Under the pieces are notes generated by a model. It did no database searches and was not told the origin of the DNA. It saw only the letters and a list, made by a program, of their open reading frames with translations. 64,000 nucleotides of DNA from Colletotrichum lupini. Its lineage: Eukaryota > Ascomycota > Sordariomycetes > Glomerellales > Glomerellaceae. This document shows positions 47,297-58,602 of the stretch, piece after piece (the first letter of the stretch is position 1; each line of letters starts with the position of its first letter). Both the position numbers and the translations under genes were made by a program. The stretch spans positions 5,642,001-5,706,000 of the forward strand of contig NC_064675.1 of NCBI RefSeq assembly GCF_023278565.1. Direction: 5' to 3'.

Positions 47297-50200
47297 GGGA
47301 AAACTGCGACACGCAGGTTGGCAAGACCAAACATAATCTGGTCCCTCTTGCAGTGGTTCTGGCGAGTCGAGAAGAGCAGTCCTCGACGACGGAGTTTTGA
47401 TGGGGTAGGAAAAGGCAATTATTGCTGGTGTTTGCCGAGAGAACCCCACGTTGGATCGGCGCCGAATGTCTCTAGCCGGTGATCGACCAGATCACGCACG
47501 CGATGGTGGATATATTTTATAGCACCAAGGAAAAACAAGATCACCACTCCACTGGCTGCACGGGTGGAACACTTTTGCGGTCGGATTTCGTGGTGCTGCA
47601 GATTCGACTACCAATGAAGGCGACGGTGAGGATGGGCGATTAAACGAATGGAATCGGTCCTAATGGCCGAAAAGTTGACGAGTCGACGATGCTACAGTCG
47701 ACGACAAGACTTTGAGAGATTGGTCGCGTCCACAATTGGGGTAATTCGGGGCGGTTGAGGTCGAGTCGAACGAGGTCCAGTTGCTTCCAAGCTTGCAGTT
47801 TCTGTCGGTCGCCAGTAGGTGGGCCGTAGCACTCGATAGGGGGGTTAAGAAGTTGCCCGCCGTGGTCGAGTCGTCGAGACGATCAGCTCTGTCGGATCTG
47901 GTCTGGCGAAGGGGCAAGACGAGGCAGGGTGAGGCTCTTGGAAGGCGGCGACGATCCCTGGCTCTGGCTGGGGGGAGGACGAGGTTAAGAAGGAGCAACG
48001 AGTGGACGAGCGCGGGCGAAGATGGGACGGGATGGATGGTCGATTTGGGGGGGAAGCTGGCAGCAATATTGGCTTGGCTTGGCTCGCTCGCGTGGTGGGA
48101 GGCGCGCACACTTGGTCGGCCGGACAGGGTAGCAGGGGTCCAGGGGAAGTTGGATGGCGACGGTGCAAGTGAAGTGGGCTTGAACTTGCGGCTTTGGGGG
48201 CCCAAAACGTAGTCGCGTAAAAATCCTGGGTACCTATCTTGGGTAGTGTAGGTAGCGTAGGTAGGAAGTACTTTGATTTTGTATGGCAGCAAAACAAAAG
48301 CCGACCTACTGCATTATTCACGGGCAGCTCCTGTTCGGGTCCAGGTGGATTGTGAACGGGCTTCTTCAGTGGAGCGTGTGCGATGCATGGACGGCAGCTG
48401 GGGGGTCCAGGTCGGGCTGGGTCGTATTCTCGCAGCAGCGACAGGATGGAGTCATGGGCGACGGTTGAGCCTGGAGGAGGAGGTGCATGTTGGCTCCGCC
48501 GAGGGAGACGGAGACCTGGTTCTGCCCTGAGAATTTGGTGAGTGGGCACTTGGACTGGTTCGTGGACGGCGGCGTGGCCCCATGGGCCATGGGTCCACAG
48601 TCCAGCAGAACTTCAAAGAAGGAACCGGCCACCCTTGGCAGGGACAGGGGAAGGAGGCAGGGGTAACTCCGGCCGGGAAGGGGAAGGTCCAAGGAGGAGA
48701 TTTGGCGTCAAGCCACTCAGCCAGCAAGAGCCAATATTTGCGCCTGCCGCCCTCCTGGCCAGTCCAATGGAACCGTCACCTGGGTCACCACCACCAGAAG
48801 GCGCGCACTTGCACCTGTGCCTGCCTGCACTTTCGATCCTCTGCACCTAGGTGCCTTTGCACCTGCCTTTGCACTTTATCCGTCCCGCAACCACAACAGC
48901 AACTGCCAACCACAACAGACCTGCATCTGCGCCTGCACCCCGCTTGTCTGTTGAGGTCGGGGTGCTCACGAGAGCACGGGTCGCTAGGGTTGCACGCAGT
49001 ACGTACCTCGTCAATTCACGGAAGCTTGAGTCCTGGGCCACTGGACTGACAGGTTTCGCTTCCTTGGGCTTTGCGGGTTGACATCGCAACGTCGGCTTTG
49101 GGATCCGCTAAGAAAAGCAACTCTTCAATTTCCATGTGCCGGGCGGGAGTCCGGGATACCTCGAAAGTACCCGTAGTGTATGGATCAAGAGTGGACTGAG
49201 TACGGAGCATTGGAGTGAGCTTGAATAAACACAAGTCTGATAGTTCATCGCATATAGGCAGGTAGGGAGATAGCATGAACAAAGGGAAAACAACCTTATC
49301 ATCTCGCAATCTCAGGCGTCGACCAACCGGACTGCCCCGGGAGGGTGTCTTGTGTCGCATCGGCCCAGGCATAGACCGTACTTTGTCGTGAACTATCCGT
49401 ACGTTTCTCGGATAGCGTTGCAGCGATTATGTACGGGATGCCTCAATGGATAAGGCGGAACGACGGCGTTTTGATGTGAACGAGGTTTCCTCCCACACTG
49501 CGTATTTACACACACCGTGGTGACCACTGACAGTAAGGGTAAGCGTTTGAATGGGCGGCTGACTGAACATGCCAGCGACTGCAGCGAGTGGTCTAGAACG
49601 GCGGGCATGGCAGGGTAGCAACGAGGGATGAGCAGCTACGGCCATCGATTGGCACCGGCTTGGAACGGGCAGCACGTCAGACTGGATTATTGTCTCTGAT
49701 GCGAGGCCGGATCTGTGGTTCACTAAGTGTGTGTTGTCCGCACTTCGAGCCAAGGCAGACGGGAGATGACCACCTCAGTGTCCCTATTGGGAATCAACTC
49801 CCCTGCAAGTGTTGACTTGTTATGTGCGTCTCTTGGGGGTCTGACTTTTGAGGTCCCTCGTCTGGGCTTGGTGCGTGTGCGGCGTGCGGTGTGCAGCGTG
49901 CGCATTGCGTTCCAATGTCCGGCTCGCGGTGCTGCGCCTGGAGTTGTGGGGGCCATACGTTCGTCTGTCTTCAGGTGAGAGCCCACATGGTTGATCTTCT
50001 CTCTCACCTGGCACAAACTCTTTCGACGAGCATTTGCGTTTCTATTTCCAGTCTGTCGTCACTCGCCAACAGCATGCGGACTCGCAGAGTCGCAGACGCT
50101 CTTGTACCGACAACACTCCAGAGAGGACCCCAGAAAGAGAGCAACATACCCCTCGCGGCGGGACGGGCGAATGACGGAATGCAAACGAGGGCCCACCGCC

Positions 50201-52355
50201 TGGCATTATCCAGATGAACATGCATGCACATCCATCTCGTGTGCATCGCCAAGGAGAGGGATTTTGTGAAATGTTGGCAGGTGCAATTGATTGACCTGTC
50301 CTGTACGGGCAGATGCAAAGGGCCAATCATGTACCATGTCGGTTCTGGAAAAGGGGCCAAGGCGGACTCTGCAGATTGGTTCCCAGTGCTTTGCCCACCC
50401 CCACAAAACGAAAAACACCAGAAAAGTTGCTGCAATGGCAAGAACCAGACGAACACATTGGCCCATTCTTCCTTCCTCGTGCAATTCACCTCATCTAGGT
50501 GGCAGTCGCTCTTGCCCTGACCATAGATTGCCCACCACGGCAAACGGCGAGACAAGACGCTGTCTGTGACCAGTCATCCTTCCGGCTGTCAGAATGTGCT
50601 CGTCCGTCCTTCCCGGTAAAAATAGCGACTCGTGGCCGGGCCATCCTTGGTGCCAGGCCGGAATGCCGTCTGTTCGCCATTCTGCTGTCTTCTTTCCGTC
50701 TTCACTTTGCATCCATGCTTCGGCTTCCCCTATCCAACTTCCGTGCGCCCTTTTCCCATTGATCCCATTAAACATTTTGACACCATTTCCCGATTCGATC
50801 AGCCTCTGTTGCCTGAGTCGTCGTCACCCGCTGCCCTACGTGGCCCGAAGAAGGAATTTCGACTGCGTCTAGACTGAATCCGTCTCAATAATCGACCGAT
50901 AGAGGCCGTCGCTTCCATGCACCCGACCGCACCTCTCATCACCAATGTCGCCCGGGAAAAGAGCATACAAGTAGTCCACAACACCACAAACAGTTCGTCT
51001 CAAGGGAGGGTTCCTGCCACGTCTGCTACCCAGTACGCCTCTGCCATCAAACGCGTTGGACATCCACGGCGAGAGCCTGGACCTGACCGGATCTACGAGG
51101 CACCACCAACTTCAGCCGGGAAGCTGGGACTCACCGCGGCTGCCATCCACCATCGCTCATTTCCAGCCGCGCATTCCACGAGGGGGTCCCCTGTCCACAG
51201 CCGCCGCCTCCCCAATCTTGCCAGGCCACCACATCGAGATTTGAGGTTTGCAACCAAGAACCCTACCATATCCGCGTCAGTCTCTGCGGAGGCGCCACCA
51301 CAACCTGCAGCATAAACTTCATTCAAAGTCAAATACATGGAGAGGAGAAGGCCATCCGTGCAGTGCCCCGGATCCAGCGGCCCGGCGGCAACCTCAAAAA
51401 TTTTCCTCGCTCGTAGTGTACACGGTGACACTGCGCTCCTCGGTTCCTTGCAGAAGGGATGCTCCCTCCAGACATTGACAGGTCTCGGCCGTGGCTCACT
51501 TGGCTGCTACTGTGCGTGCGCGAGAGTTCGATATTTGGCCCAAAGTGGTCTCATTCAACAGGGTCTCATTTCCTCCGTGCCGGTACGCCGCTCAGCCCGG
51601 AGCGCTCCATGTCTCCCGCTTCCGCATGCCCAACTGCCACGCGGTGTTGACGACCGTCCTGTGTTATCCTATCGTCCACCACGTTCACAACGCCCTCCCA
51701 GCTCGGTGGGCTAGCGCCCCGCCGGTGCGAGGTCTATTGCTTTGGCTTTCGCCGCGCTTTCTGCTAGTCGACGGGTACCTGCGCCTCCCTACATAACGCC
51801 CACATACCGCCGCATGGGAAATGGTCAAGCTCCAGGCGGCGCGGTGGCGGCTCGTACAACGGCGCCACAGATCGAATACAAGCGAGAGGAAAATTGTGCA
51901 ACGGGCGGGCGCTTTCGGCCTGGCTGGCCATTGAGTGATATCATGATCCCCTTTGCGTTAGCATCTCCATGCCAACATTATGGACGCAGCGGAGAGTAAT
52001 TAACCAAGCCAGGCGTGAGCGTGAACATGTGACTCGATACATCAATGAAGCCCCGGTGTGCAAAATCGTCCATCAAATAATACCAGAGACAACGAGTTGG
52101 GCAGTCGGAGGTTGCTCAGCGACAACCTCTCTGCGATACGAAGCCTGATAGCGTGTCGCACAAACGAGACCGCACTTGGTTGCAATGGGACCATGGTAGC
52201 ACAGAGGACAAGACACCGAGACAATGAGTCAAGTAGCCTAGATCCTCCACCACCTGCTCAGAGCCTCAGACCACGCTCTCCTCCCACGGGTCGCACAGCA
52301 TGTAGTCTTCACTCCAGTGACTCTGAGACAAGTCTCGGTATTCCGCCATGCTCGT

Positions 52356-52374
52356 AAAAAAAAAAAAAAAAAAA
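52356..52374 (+). repeat. A19 homopolymer
   Basis: Nineteen adenines in a row, the longest homopolymer in the window. It may be a retroposed tail or simple slippage; no flanking target-site duplication was found by eye. Confidence 0.9.
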
Positions 52375-52659
52375 GACTCCGCTTCCACTTCTCGCACTTG
52401 GTCTTGGCAAGCATCTCAGCAGGGCAGCTTTATGGTCGGTACGAAGCTCGATAAATTGTACCTTGTGGTGCGTAGACTTGGAGACGGAAGCAGTCGTGTT
52501 GGCAACGCCAGTGAACTCCTCGTTTCTTTCTAGACGCGGCCTTCTAACAAACGGGTTTGCTCTTGTGCGCGATGCCCCCAAGACTCAGGCTGCCGTAGTT
52601 AGGAAAATTACAATCATAGCTAGGAGCTGTTTGACATACTAAAAGCTCTATCAATGATC

Positions 52660-52745
52660 TTCATCTCTCTATTTCTCTATCTCTATTCTATCTCCATCCC
52701 TCTTTGCGTCTCTATCTCTATCCCTGTCTTCGTCCCTGCCTCCGT
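52660..52745 (+). repeat. CTCTAT/CTCTATC pyrimidine microsatellite
   Basis: Imperfect repeats of TCTCTAT and related words give an almost pure pyrimidine strand over about 80 bp. Confidence 0.75.
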
Positions 52746-52932
52746 CTCTTTTCCTCCTGATGTAACCTACACACGCTTGAAATGCACCTCTTATTCGTGA
52801 GTGAATGAGACGAGAATGGGGATGAGTGTTGAGGAAAGATGCTTATTGGGGTGTGTTATTTTGATCTATTTAATGCAAAACATGTCATCTTTAAGTCCTC
52901 TGTCTATTGCGTTCCTGACAAAATGATAGCCA

Positions 52933-54037
52933 TCACAACCCAACGTTGAAACGGCCGGTTTCCTGGAGATCCTTCAAAGCCTCAATATTGGCGCCAAGGA
53001 AGGCAGCTCGCATCTTCTCACTATCGCCTTCCTCCAATATGCCCACTTCCATCACGTCACCAACTCCATGTTCCCAGAGCTCTCTGATAGGAAGGTCGAG
53101 TGGCATATTTGGGAATCGCAGGAAAAATGAGATCCCAAACTCCGAAAGCACGATACCCCGGACCCGGTGTGTAAGGCAATAGCAAATCCCCTGCTTCGAG
53201 AGATTGCTCGATCCCACATCGAGCTTGATCGCCTCCGGCGTATTTACGGTCGAACCCTCCGCTAGCATGAGACCTTCGTCGTCAAAGACGGCAATCGGAG
53301 GGGGGGGGGGAGAGAGATGCCGCTGCTGCCTTGATGTTGTTGACCCGGGAGACCAGAACACCTGTTCTCTTCATCTCAACGCAAGTGAGGCATACAGATT
53401 TCGCCTCGAGACTCGCGTGTTTGAGATCGATCTTTCGGGCGTCTGCGGGATCCAGGACAACAATCATGTCCGGGCGAACCTCGACGTGCGACCTGCTAAC
53501 AGGGCTTACTCGGACACTGGATAGCGACGACATCCGTCTCCTCTTGGTCGGTCTGGTGCTGCGGTTACTCGTCGTCGCCTTGTTGGCGTCGCTCTTGGCC
53601 TTGCCGCTGGCGGCGGCGACGGCGGGATCAGGCTGGGGTTTGGGGATGGACGGAAGGCGTAATTGGTGCTCCCACGTGCATTTGACATCTTGGGTGTCCG
53701 ATTCTATGATATGGGCGAGGCACTCCAAAGTCGGGTGGGCAATATGGGTATGAAAAAGCACCACGTTGTCTTGCTCGGCGTTCCTCTGTAAGACGCTGCC
53801 ACCCTCGGCGACCAGGTGCTGGTTGATACTCGATCCCAGGACCTTGTCCTTGTAATCCTCTGCAAGCTGAGTGTACTTGGATATGTCCACTAACTTGATG
53901 TTCTGCGGTATGGTCCGAGTTGTTGCTGTGTAGCTGATTGATGTTGGAGTAGTCTTTCGGGCTCCAACGGAATAGCGGGGGAGACGGTGCTCATGCGAGA
54001 AAACGGCATCTGTCGTTCTGAGCGGTGCGAATGACAT
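52933..54037 (-). pseudogene. Gene with PD-(D/E)XK-like motif set, broken at a homopolymer
   Basis: The minus-strand frame starts at 54037 (MSFAPLRTTDAVF) and stays protein-like for about 240 residues. It then switches frame at an 11-base run of one base (G on +, 53300-53310) and continues to a stop at 52933 with VFDDEGLMLAEGSTV and GVGDVMEVGILEEGD. A one-base length change in the run would restore one protein of about 367 residues, so this may be a sequencing length error and the gene may be intact. A basic motif RPTKRRRM (162-169) could be a nuclear signal. RPDMIVVLD (188-196) followed by CVEMK (219-223) fits the D...ExK core of PD-(D/E)XK nucleases, as in the nuclease-like region that precedes kinases in some fungal proteins. 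The fold assignment is inference. An upstream in-frame ATG exists at 54151. Confidence 0.55.
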
Positions 54038-54140
54038 CGTGAACAAGGGTTTAAGTGAATGTTTGGTACTAGTCGTAGTAGGGTTGGGATGCCGAATTAC
54101 AAAGTCAAATAAAATGACGATAAAAGACTGGCAAGAAGTT

Positions 54141-54215
54141 GAACTTGGCAAGATGAAGTTGAGAAGATGAACTTGGCAAGATGAAGTTGGCGAGAAGGTG
54201 AACTTGGCAAGAAGG
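54141..54215 (+). repeat. Short tandem repeat, about 28-31 bp unit
   Basis: GAACTTGGCAAG recurs at 54141, 54169 and 54200, with GATGAAGTTG between copies. It lies in the upstream region of the minus-strand gene at 52933-54037. Confidence 0.75.
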
Positions 54216-54326
54216 CCTGCGGGTTCGGTAGAGTTAAGATGATAAAGCCGTAAGTACTGGCAACGAGGAGATTCTGACGCCGGGCAGCCTCCTTCCTATC
54301 TTGAGAACGTCTGTGGACTCAAATCC

Positions 54327-54797
54327 CTACTGTTTGGCCATGCCATGAATTCCGTGTTCGTAGCCTGAGGGTTTACAAGACAGATACTCAAAGTAAGTCG
54401 CAACACTCCCCTCAAACGCAGTCAGACTGGAAGAAAAAGGAAAACAAGTGAACGTCACCATCAGAGACCCAATTGTGAGAATAGCCAACAGAATGAAGAA
54501 CAGCAAATAGAAGCGAATAATCTCACCAAATCCACCAAAACCGGTGAGACTTGTCGGCTGGCATCCGTATCTGCGCATACCCTTTACAGACATGAAAGCC
54601 AAGGATGATTTCAAATCCAGCCTTGGAATGGGCTCAGGCACTTGATTCATCACGATTCGCTGGGCGGCAGACAAAGAGACGGCGAGCCGCGCAGGACGAG
54701 GCATGCCGGGACACGTCTCGTCTATTCCACAGGTCGCAGATGTTTGCCATCCACCACGGACACGTGTGTTAGTCTTGTCTATCACCACGGTAGACAT
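54327..54797 (-). CDS. Possible single-pass membrane protein (156 aa)
   Basis: One intact minus-strand frame from an ATG at 54797. A polar N-terminal region (about 95 residues) is followed by a strong hydrophobic segment (FYLLFFILLAILTIGSLMVTF) and a short Cys-containing tail. No family is recognised. The long hydrophobic helix and mixed composition make it more credible than neighbouring frames, but nothing else supports it. It lies about 290 bp upstream of the nuclease-motif gene on the same strand. Confidence 0.4.
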   Translation of the reverse strand: MSTVVIDKTNTRVRGGWQTSATCGIDETCPGMPRPARLAVSLSAAQRIVMNQVPEPIPRLDLKSSLAFMSVKGMRRYGCQPTSLTGFGGFGEIIRFYLLFFILLAILTIGSLMVTFTCFPFSSSLTAFEGSVATYFEYLSCKPSGYEHGIHGMAKQ

Positions 54798-56148
54798 CGG
54801 CGTTTTCTGACCCGGCGATTTATGAAGTCTAGGGTGACCGAGTTGAAGCGGGCCTGGTATCCATGATCCTGTCTGTTACCACGTGTCTCTGCTAGGCAAG
54901 GCCATCCTATCCGTTGGTACAAACGAGAGACACGAGTAGTCTAATAACACACGACAAAAGATAGGCAGCAGACGGGTTGCAGCGGAAGAGTGCCGAAGAG
55001 AGTGTTTTCCATGTCCTTTGCCGCTTGGTGAAGATATCACGTAGATGGCATGGCAATATGCTTGCCACGCTTTCTCATACTCAAAGATCTCCCCAAACCA
55101 TTCTTTGCTCGGCAATTCAGCTACTCAATGGGGGGCTCAGTCTTCGTCACTGTTTTCATTGTCGATTTACGTTGCGCTCTTCTGAGCCGGTCTCGGCTTC
55201 ATTTCCGTCATGATTTGTGTCTTTGGATCCAATATCTACACTTACACGGGTTATTCCGTGTAGAGTACGCATGGGGTCGTGAAATATTTGGGGAGTATGC
55301 TCAACTTTACACATTTGTTCCGGAAAGATTCCTCTAGTATCTAACTCGACATGTCGAAACACAATAGCTGGCAATTGATCTAGTGGGCCATCGACACCCA
55401 TAACATCAACGGTAAGCCAAGGTAGCACTATTACACGGCTGGCGGTAGCAATTCCGTAAGAGTCACTGCACCGCAATGCAATATGGGTCTCCAGAGCAAT
55501 CACGGCATCTCAACGTATCGCGTCACGTGCGCAGGGTCCTTCCAGTATTGAAGGCTGCGAGCCGTGGTACCGTCATCACCGGCGCCAAGGCTGTCACTTG
55601 CCTGGCCGCATCCTGACGAGATGAGACTTGCGCACATTTAGACAAAACACCACTGCGGTCTGTCTGAGCTTGTCTGCCTTATGACGTGGTAACAAATGAC
55701 ATTGTCGGCCGTGCTTTGACAAACAGACCAAGGTACCTTAATGGGTTTGAGATGACAAAGTGGGGTAACGACCAAGAGACCTGGTAACTGAATTGATCTC
55801 CTCTTCCTCTGTGTGACTATCATGGCTGGCTGCATCTTGGCGGACGGTAAGGTAACGTGCGAAAACTTTTTAAAGTTGTAGTATATACATGGGAATACAG
55901 TGCCACCCAGAGTCCGACATATCCACACAACCGATATTTTTGGAGAGCAAAAGCAAGCCACCAAGGAGATATCTCCGTTTGCTTCACCCAAATCCTTAAT
56001 TGGGGCCACCCACACCCAGTCATCCTGCCATCCCATCTCAACTCCCTCTCTACAACTCCTCTTCTGACCACGCCTCTGCTACCTATCTTGAGTTCACTCC
56101 ATCTCAGCCTCTATCCGTTCCTCATCCTTACTGTCGATACTGCCCATC
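54798..56148. other. Intergenic region upstream of the kinase-like gene
   Basis: The last 150 bp before 56149 are C/T rich (CTCCCTCTCTACAACTCC...) and look like a leader for the + strand gene. No other gene is supported. Confidence 0.5.
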
Positions 56149-57792
56149 ATGGTCATGTCCGCCTTTGACAGATTCATGGACTCGCAGTTCGCCAAATATG
56201 ATCCAGGAAAAACGCTGACGCTCTATCCCCACAAGGTAGTCGAACCATATGGCCTGGAACATTACTCCAACCCACCGAAACTGGCTGTTCCAGAGGGCCA
56301 TCTCCGTGACTTCGATCCCAAGGCTCACAGCCCCAAGACACGCGGCTCTGTTGAAGTCATCGAGCTTCTATCAGGTGGCATCGGCGGCGGCGCTCAAGTC
56401 CTGCTGTGCAAAGTTTCGGAACAACCCGCTGAATACAGACCGTCCCACGCTCCGTTCCCGGAGCCGCAAAGATACGTCGTCGCCAAAATCTTCGATCCCA
56501 TGTTCTTCCCGGGCAACAATGGAGTCCTCTCTGCGCTGGTTGGGAACGATGTTCTCGCCGAGCAGCTCCTGAGCCGCGAGTCCGGAGCGTACGAGTACCT
56601 CTACGACAGGGGAAAGCCCAGAGCCCCTCCATCCGATTCCAAGGGAAAGGGCAAGAAGCAGGAAACCAGGAACACAATTACCGGTCACCCCAACCTCATC
56701 CCCCAGTACTACGGAACCTGGGCCATCAGGTTTGGGATGGGCAAGGGCAAGTACAGGGAGGCTGGCTTGGTTCTGATGGAGTACATTGAGGGCCACGCTA
56801 TCGAAGAGCTTTGCGATAGGGAGGAAGACGACGGCTATCTTCTCCCGGTCACCGAAGAGGTCATCTTCCACGACTTCGCCGGCTTGGCAGGCACCATCCA
56901 GCCCAGGAAGGTAAAGTTAACCGAGCCTTTCCGGCTGAAGGCCTTTCGCGAGATACTCCATAATCTCGTGGTCCACATGCACATCGGCGTGGAACACGCC
57001 GACTTCATCCCGGCAAACGTCATCATCACCCTTCGCAACCACGGGGGAGTCACCGGTGTACGCGAGCTAGATGAACCGCGGCCCGTCTTGCTCGATCTTA
57101 CCCTGACAAAGGTATGGCGCAAGACAAAGTATGCGCAAGGCCCCGGCATGGGGCGGCACTGTCTCGAGTGGCTTCCCAACCCCCCTCACCCAATGGAACG
57201 AGCGTCTCCCCAGGGTATGGAGCTGTACATTGGCTGGTTCGACGCCGAGTGGTCGAAAGAGCGGTTCGAGGAATGGTTGGTGCAAGAGTTTGGCCCTCTG
57301 GAGGAAGGCTCGGAGGAAGGTTCAACTGGAAAGTACTCTACGTTTGCCACGCTGGATAACTTAAAGGCCGATTATTTCGAGAAGAAAGATGAGGAGGCGA
57401 AGGAGAAGACGAGAGCTGAGCAGGACAAGGCAGTCAGGGTCATGGCTTCTGCGAGTCACAAGGCCAGCGACGAGCGCGATGATGGGCCGGCATCGTCGGC
57501 GACATTGAGCATCAGGCCCTCTCCGCGGGCCAACTGGCGCGCGCAAGACTCACAAAGCCGAGCAAACCCTCCCTCCACAAGCCGTCGACAGCAGAACCGA
57601 TCCGACGAGTCCACCTCGACGGAGAGTGGCGAAGAAGGCATCCCACGCAGCTTGTACCGGAAGCTCCAGGAAGCGAAACTCATAGCCAGCGAGAGCAGTT
57701 TTGGCGGCTCGCCCTCCCCTCGGTCGACGCCCCGCTCGGCGCAGAAGCCGGTGGAGAACGAGGAGGAGATGGATACCATTGAGGAGGAATAG
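56149..57792 (+). CDS. Atypical protein-kinase-like protein
   Basis: A single 547-codon frame. A kinase-like core can be traced: Gly-rich GGIGGGAQV (76-84), an AxK-type lysine in VVAKIFDP (K113), a hinge-like VLMEYIEG (208-215), a catalytic-loop-like HADFIPANV (H283, D285, N290), and a magnesium-loop equivalent LLDLTLT (D316) where DFG is replaced by DLT. Key residues are thus present, but the motifs are divergent from ordinary Ser/Thr kinases and resemble fungal atypical or aminoglycoside-phosphotransferase-like kinases. The C-terminal 150 residues are charged and Ser rich with SR-like and acidic stretches. No membrane segment. Possible nuclear or cytosolic kinase; substrate unknown. An ATG three codons further (MSAFDRF) is an equally good start. 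Confidence 0.78.
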   Translation: MVMSAFDRFMDSQFAKYDPGKTLTLYPHKVVEPYGLEHYSNPPKLAVPEGHLRDFDPKAHSPKTRGSVEVIELLSGGIGGGAQVLLCKVSEQPAEYRPSHAPFPEPQRYVVAKIFDPMFFPGNNGVLSALVGNDVLAEQLLSRESGAYEYLYDRGKPRAPPSDSKGKGKKQETRNTITGHPNLIPQYYGTWAIRFGMGKGKYREAGLVLMEYIEGHAIEELCDREEDDGYLLPVTEEVIFHDFAGLAGTIQPRKVKLTEPFRLKAFREILHNLVVHMHIGVEHADFIPANVIITLRNHGGVTGVRELDEPRPVLLDLTLTKVWRKTKYAQGPGMGRHCLEWLPNPPHPMERASPQGMELYIGWFDAEWSKERFEEWLVQEFGPLEEGSEEGSTGKYSTFATLDNLKADYFEKKDEEAKEKTRAEQDKAVRVMASASHKASDERDDGPASSATLSIRPSPRANWRAQDSQSRANPPSTSRRQQNRSDESTSTESGEEGIPRSLYRKLQEAKLIASESSFGGSPSPRSTPRSAQKPVENEEEMDTIEEE

Positions 57793-58602
57793 GAAAGTTA
57801 CTCAAGTACCTTGGGCTGGGAATAGAGGACTTGGATTGTGTTGGATAAGATTAGATTGGGTGGCCGTGTTCATGTTGTCTCCAGATTGGCCAGATTATTG
57901 AGACGTGGGTTTCGTTGCCTTGCGATTTTGAGAGGTAGACCAAAAAAATAAAAGGTTCTATCACCAGTGCATCCTCTTTCCTACTGCTGTTCAAGAAAAG
58001 TGCATTCACCAAACGCGTGGCCACCACGTCTACATTCCCACCAACGCCACACACCACCTCGGCCATGTTAGAGCGTGCTATCAATTGACTCGACGTCTTG
58101 GCACCATCACATATAATAGGATACAGCCCAGACAAGGCCAGAGGCATGTGACCTAGCCATAGTCCGGTCCAATCCAGCAAGACCAGGCATCACATCCACA
58201 GTGCCTAACTCAACCTCTGTCCCGCCACCACATCACATACAGTCACACGTAGGAAAGCAACGCAAGCATTTGAAAGATGAAAATTACTTCTAAGCGAGTA
58301 GGTACCACGAGTACCCACGGAGGGGAGTCTATTCTCTCAACCCTGCCCATTAAACCAAAAGGCTACATACAATATCCCGACATTTCTCATCCATCTAACC
58401 CCCTTTTTGTTTTGACGTTGACGAACGTCTTTGGCAAATCTCTCTTGTGAACGAGTCAAAACGCCAAATGATGCAGAAAAAAAAAAGACATGGACCAGTG
58501 TCATGATCCGGATATCTCTAGAGGCGACGCAATGAGGCCTCAGCAAATGCAACACTCGCGACAAACCAAACAAACAACTTCTCACGCGCATCCATACCAC
58601 GT
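57793..58602. other. Intergenic region between convergent genes
   Basis: 3' flanks of the kinase-like gene (+) and the ABC transporter (-). No gene is supported. Confidence 0.5.

Larger units (their letters stand above)
47297..52932. other. Long region (5.6 kb) without a supportable gene
   Basis: Many overlapping open frames, none with family motifs or a convincing exon structure. It contains repeated TGCACCTG-type words (about 48805-48870), an A19 tract (52356-52374) and a pyrimidine microsatellite (52660-52745). A word like the 5' half of a tRNA (CCTCAATGGATAAGGCG, 49440-49456) occurs but no tRNA can be folded. Confidence 0.4.

Noticed and set aside
49430..49510. tRNA-Arg-like word CCTCAATGGATAAGGCG
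   Set aside because: Resembles a D-arm region, but no B box, anticodon stem or acceptor pairing follows.
52330..52400. Poly(A) tract as the tail of a retroposed element
   Set aside because: No target-site duplication, reverse-transcriptase remnant or gene-like body was found beside it.
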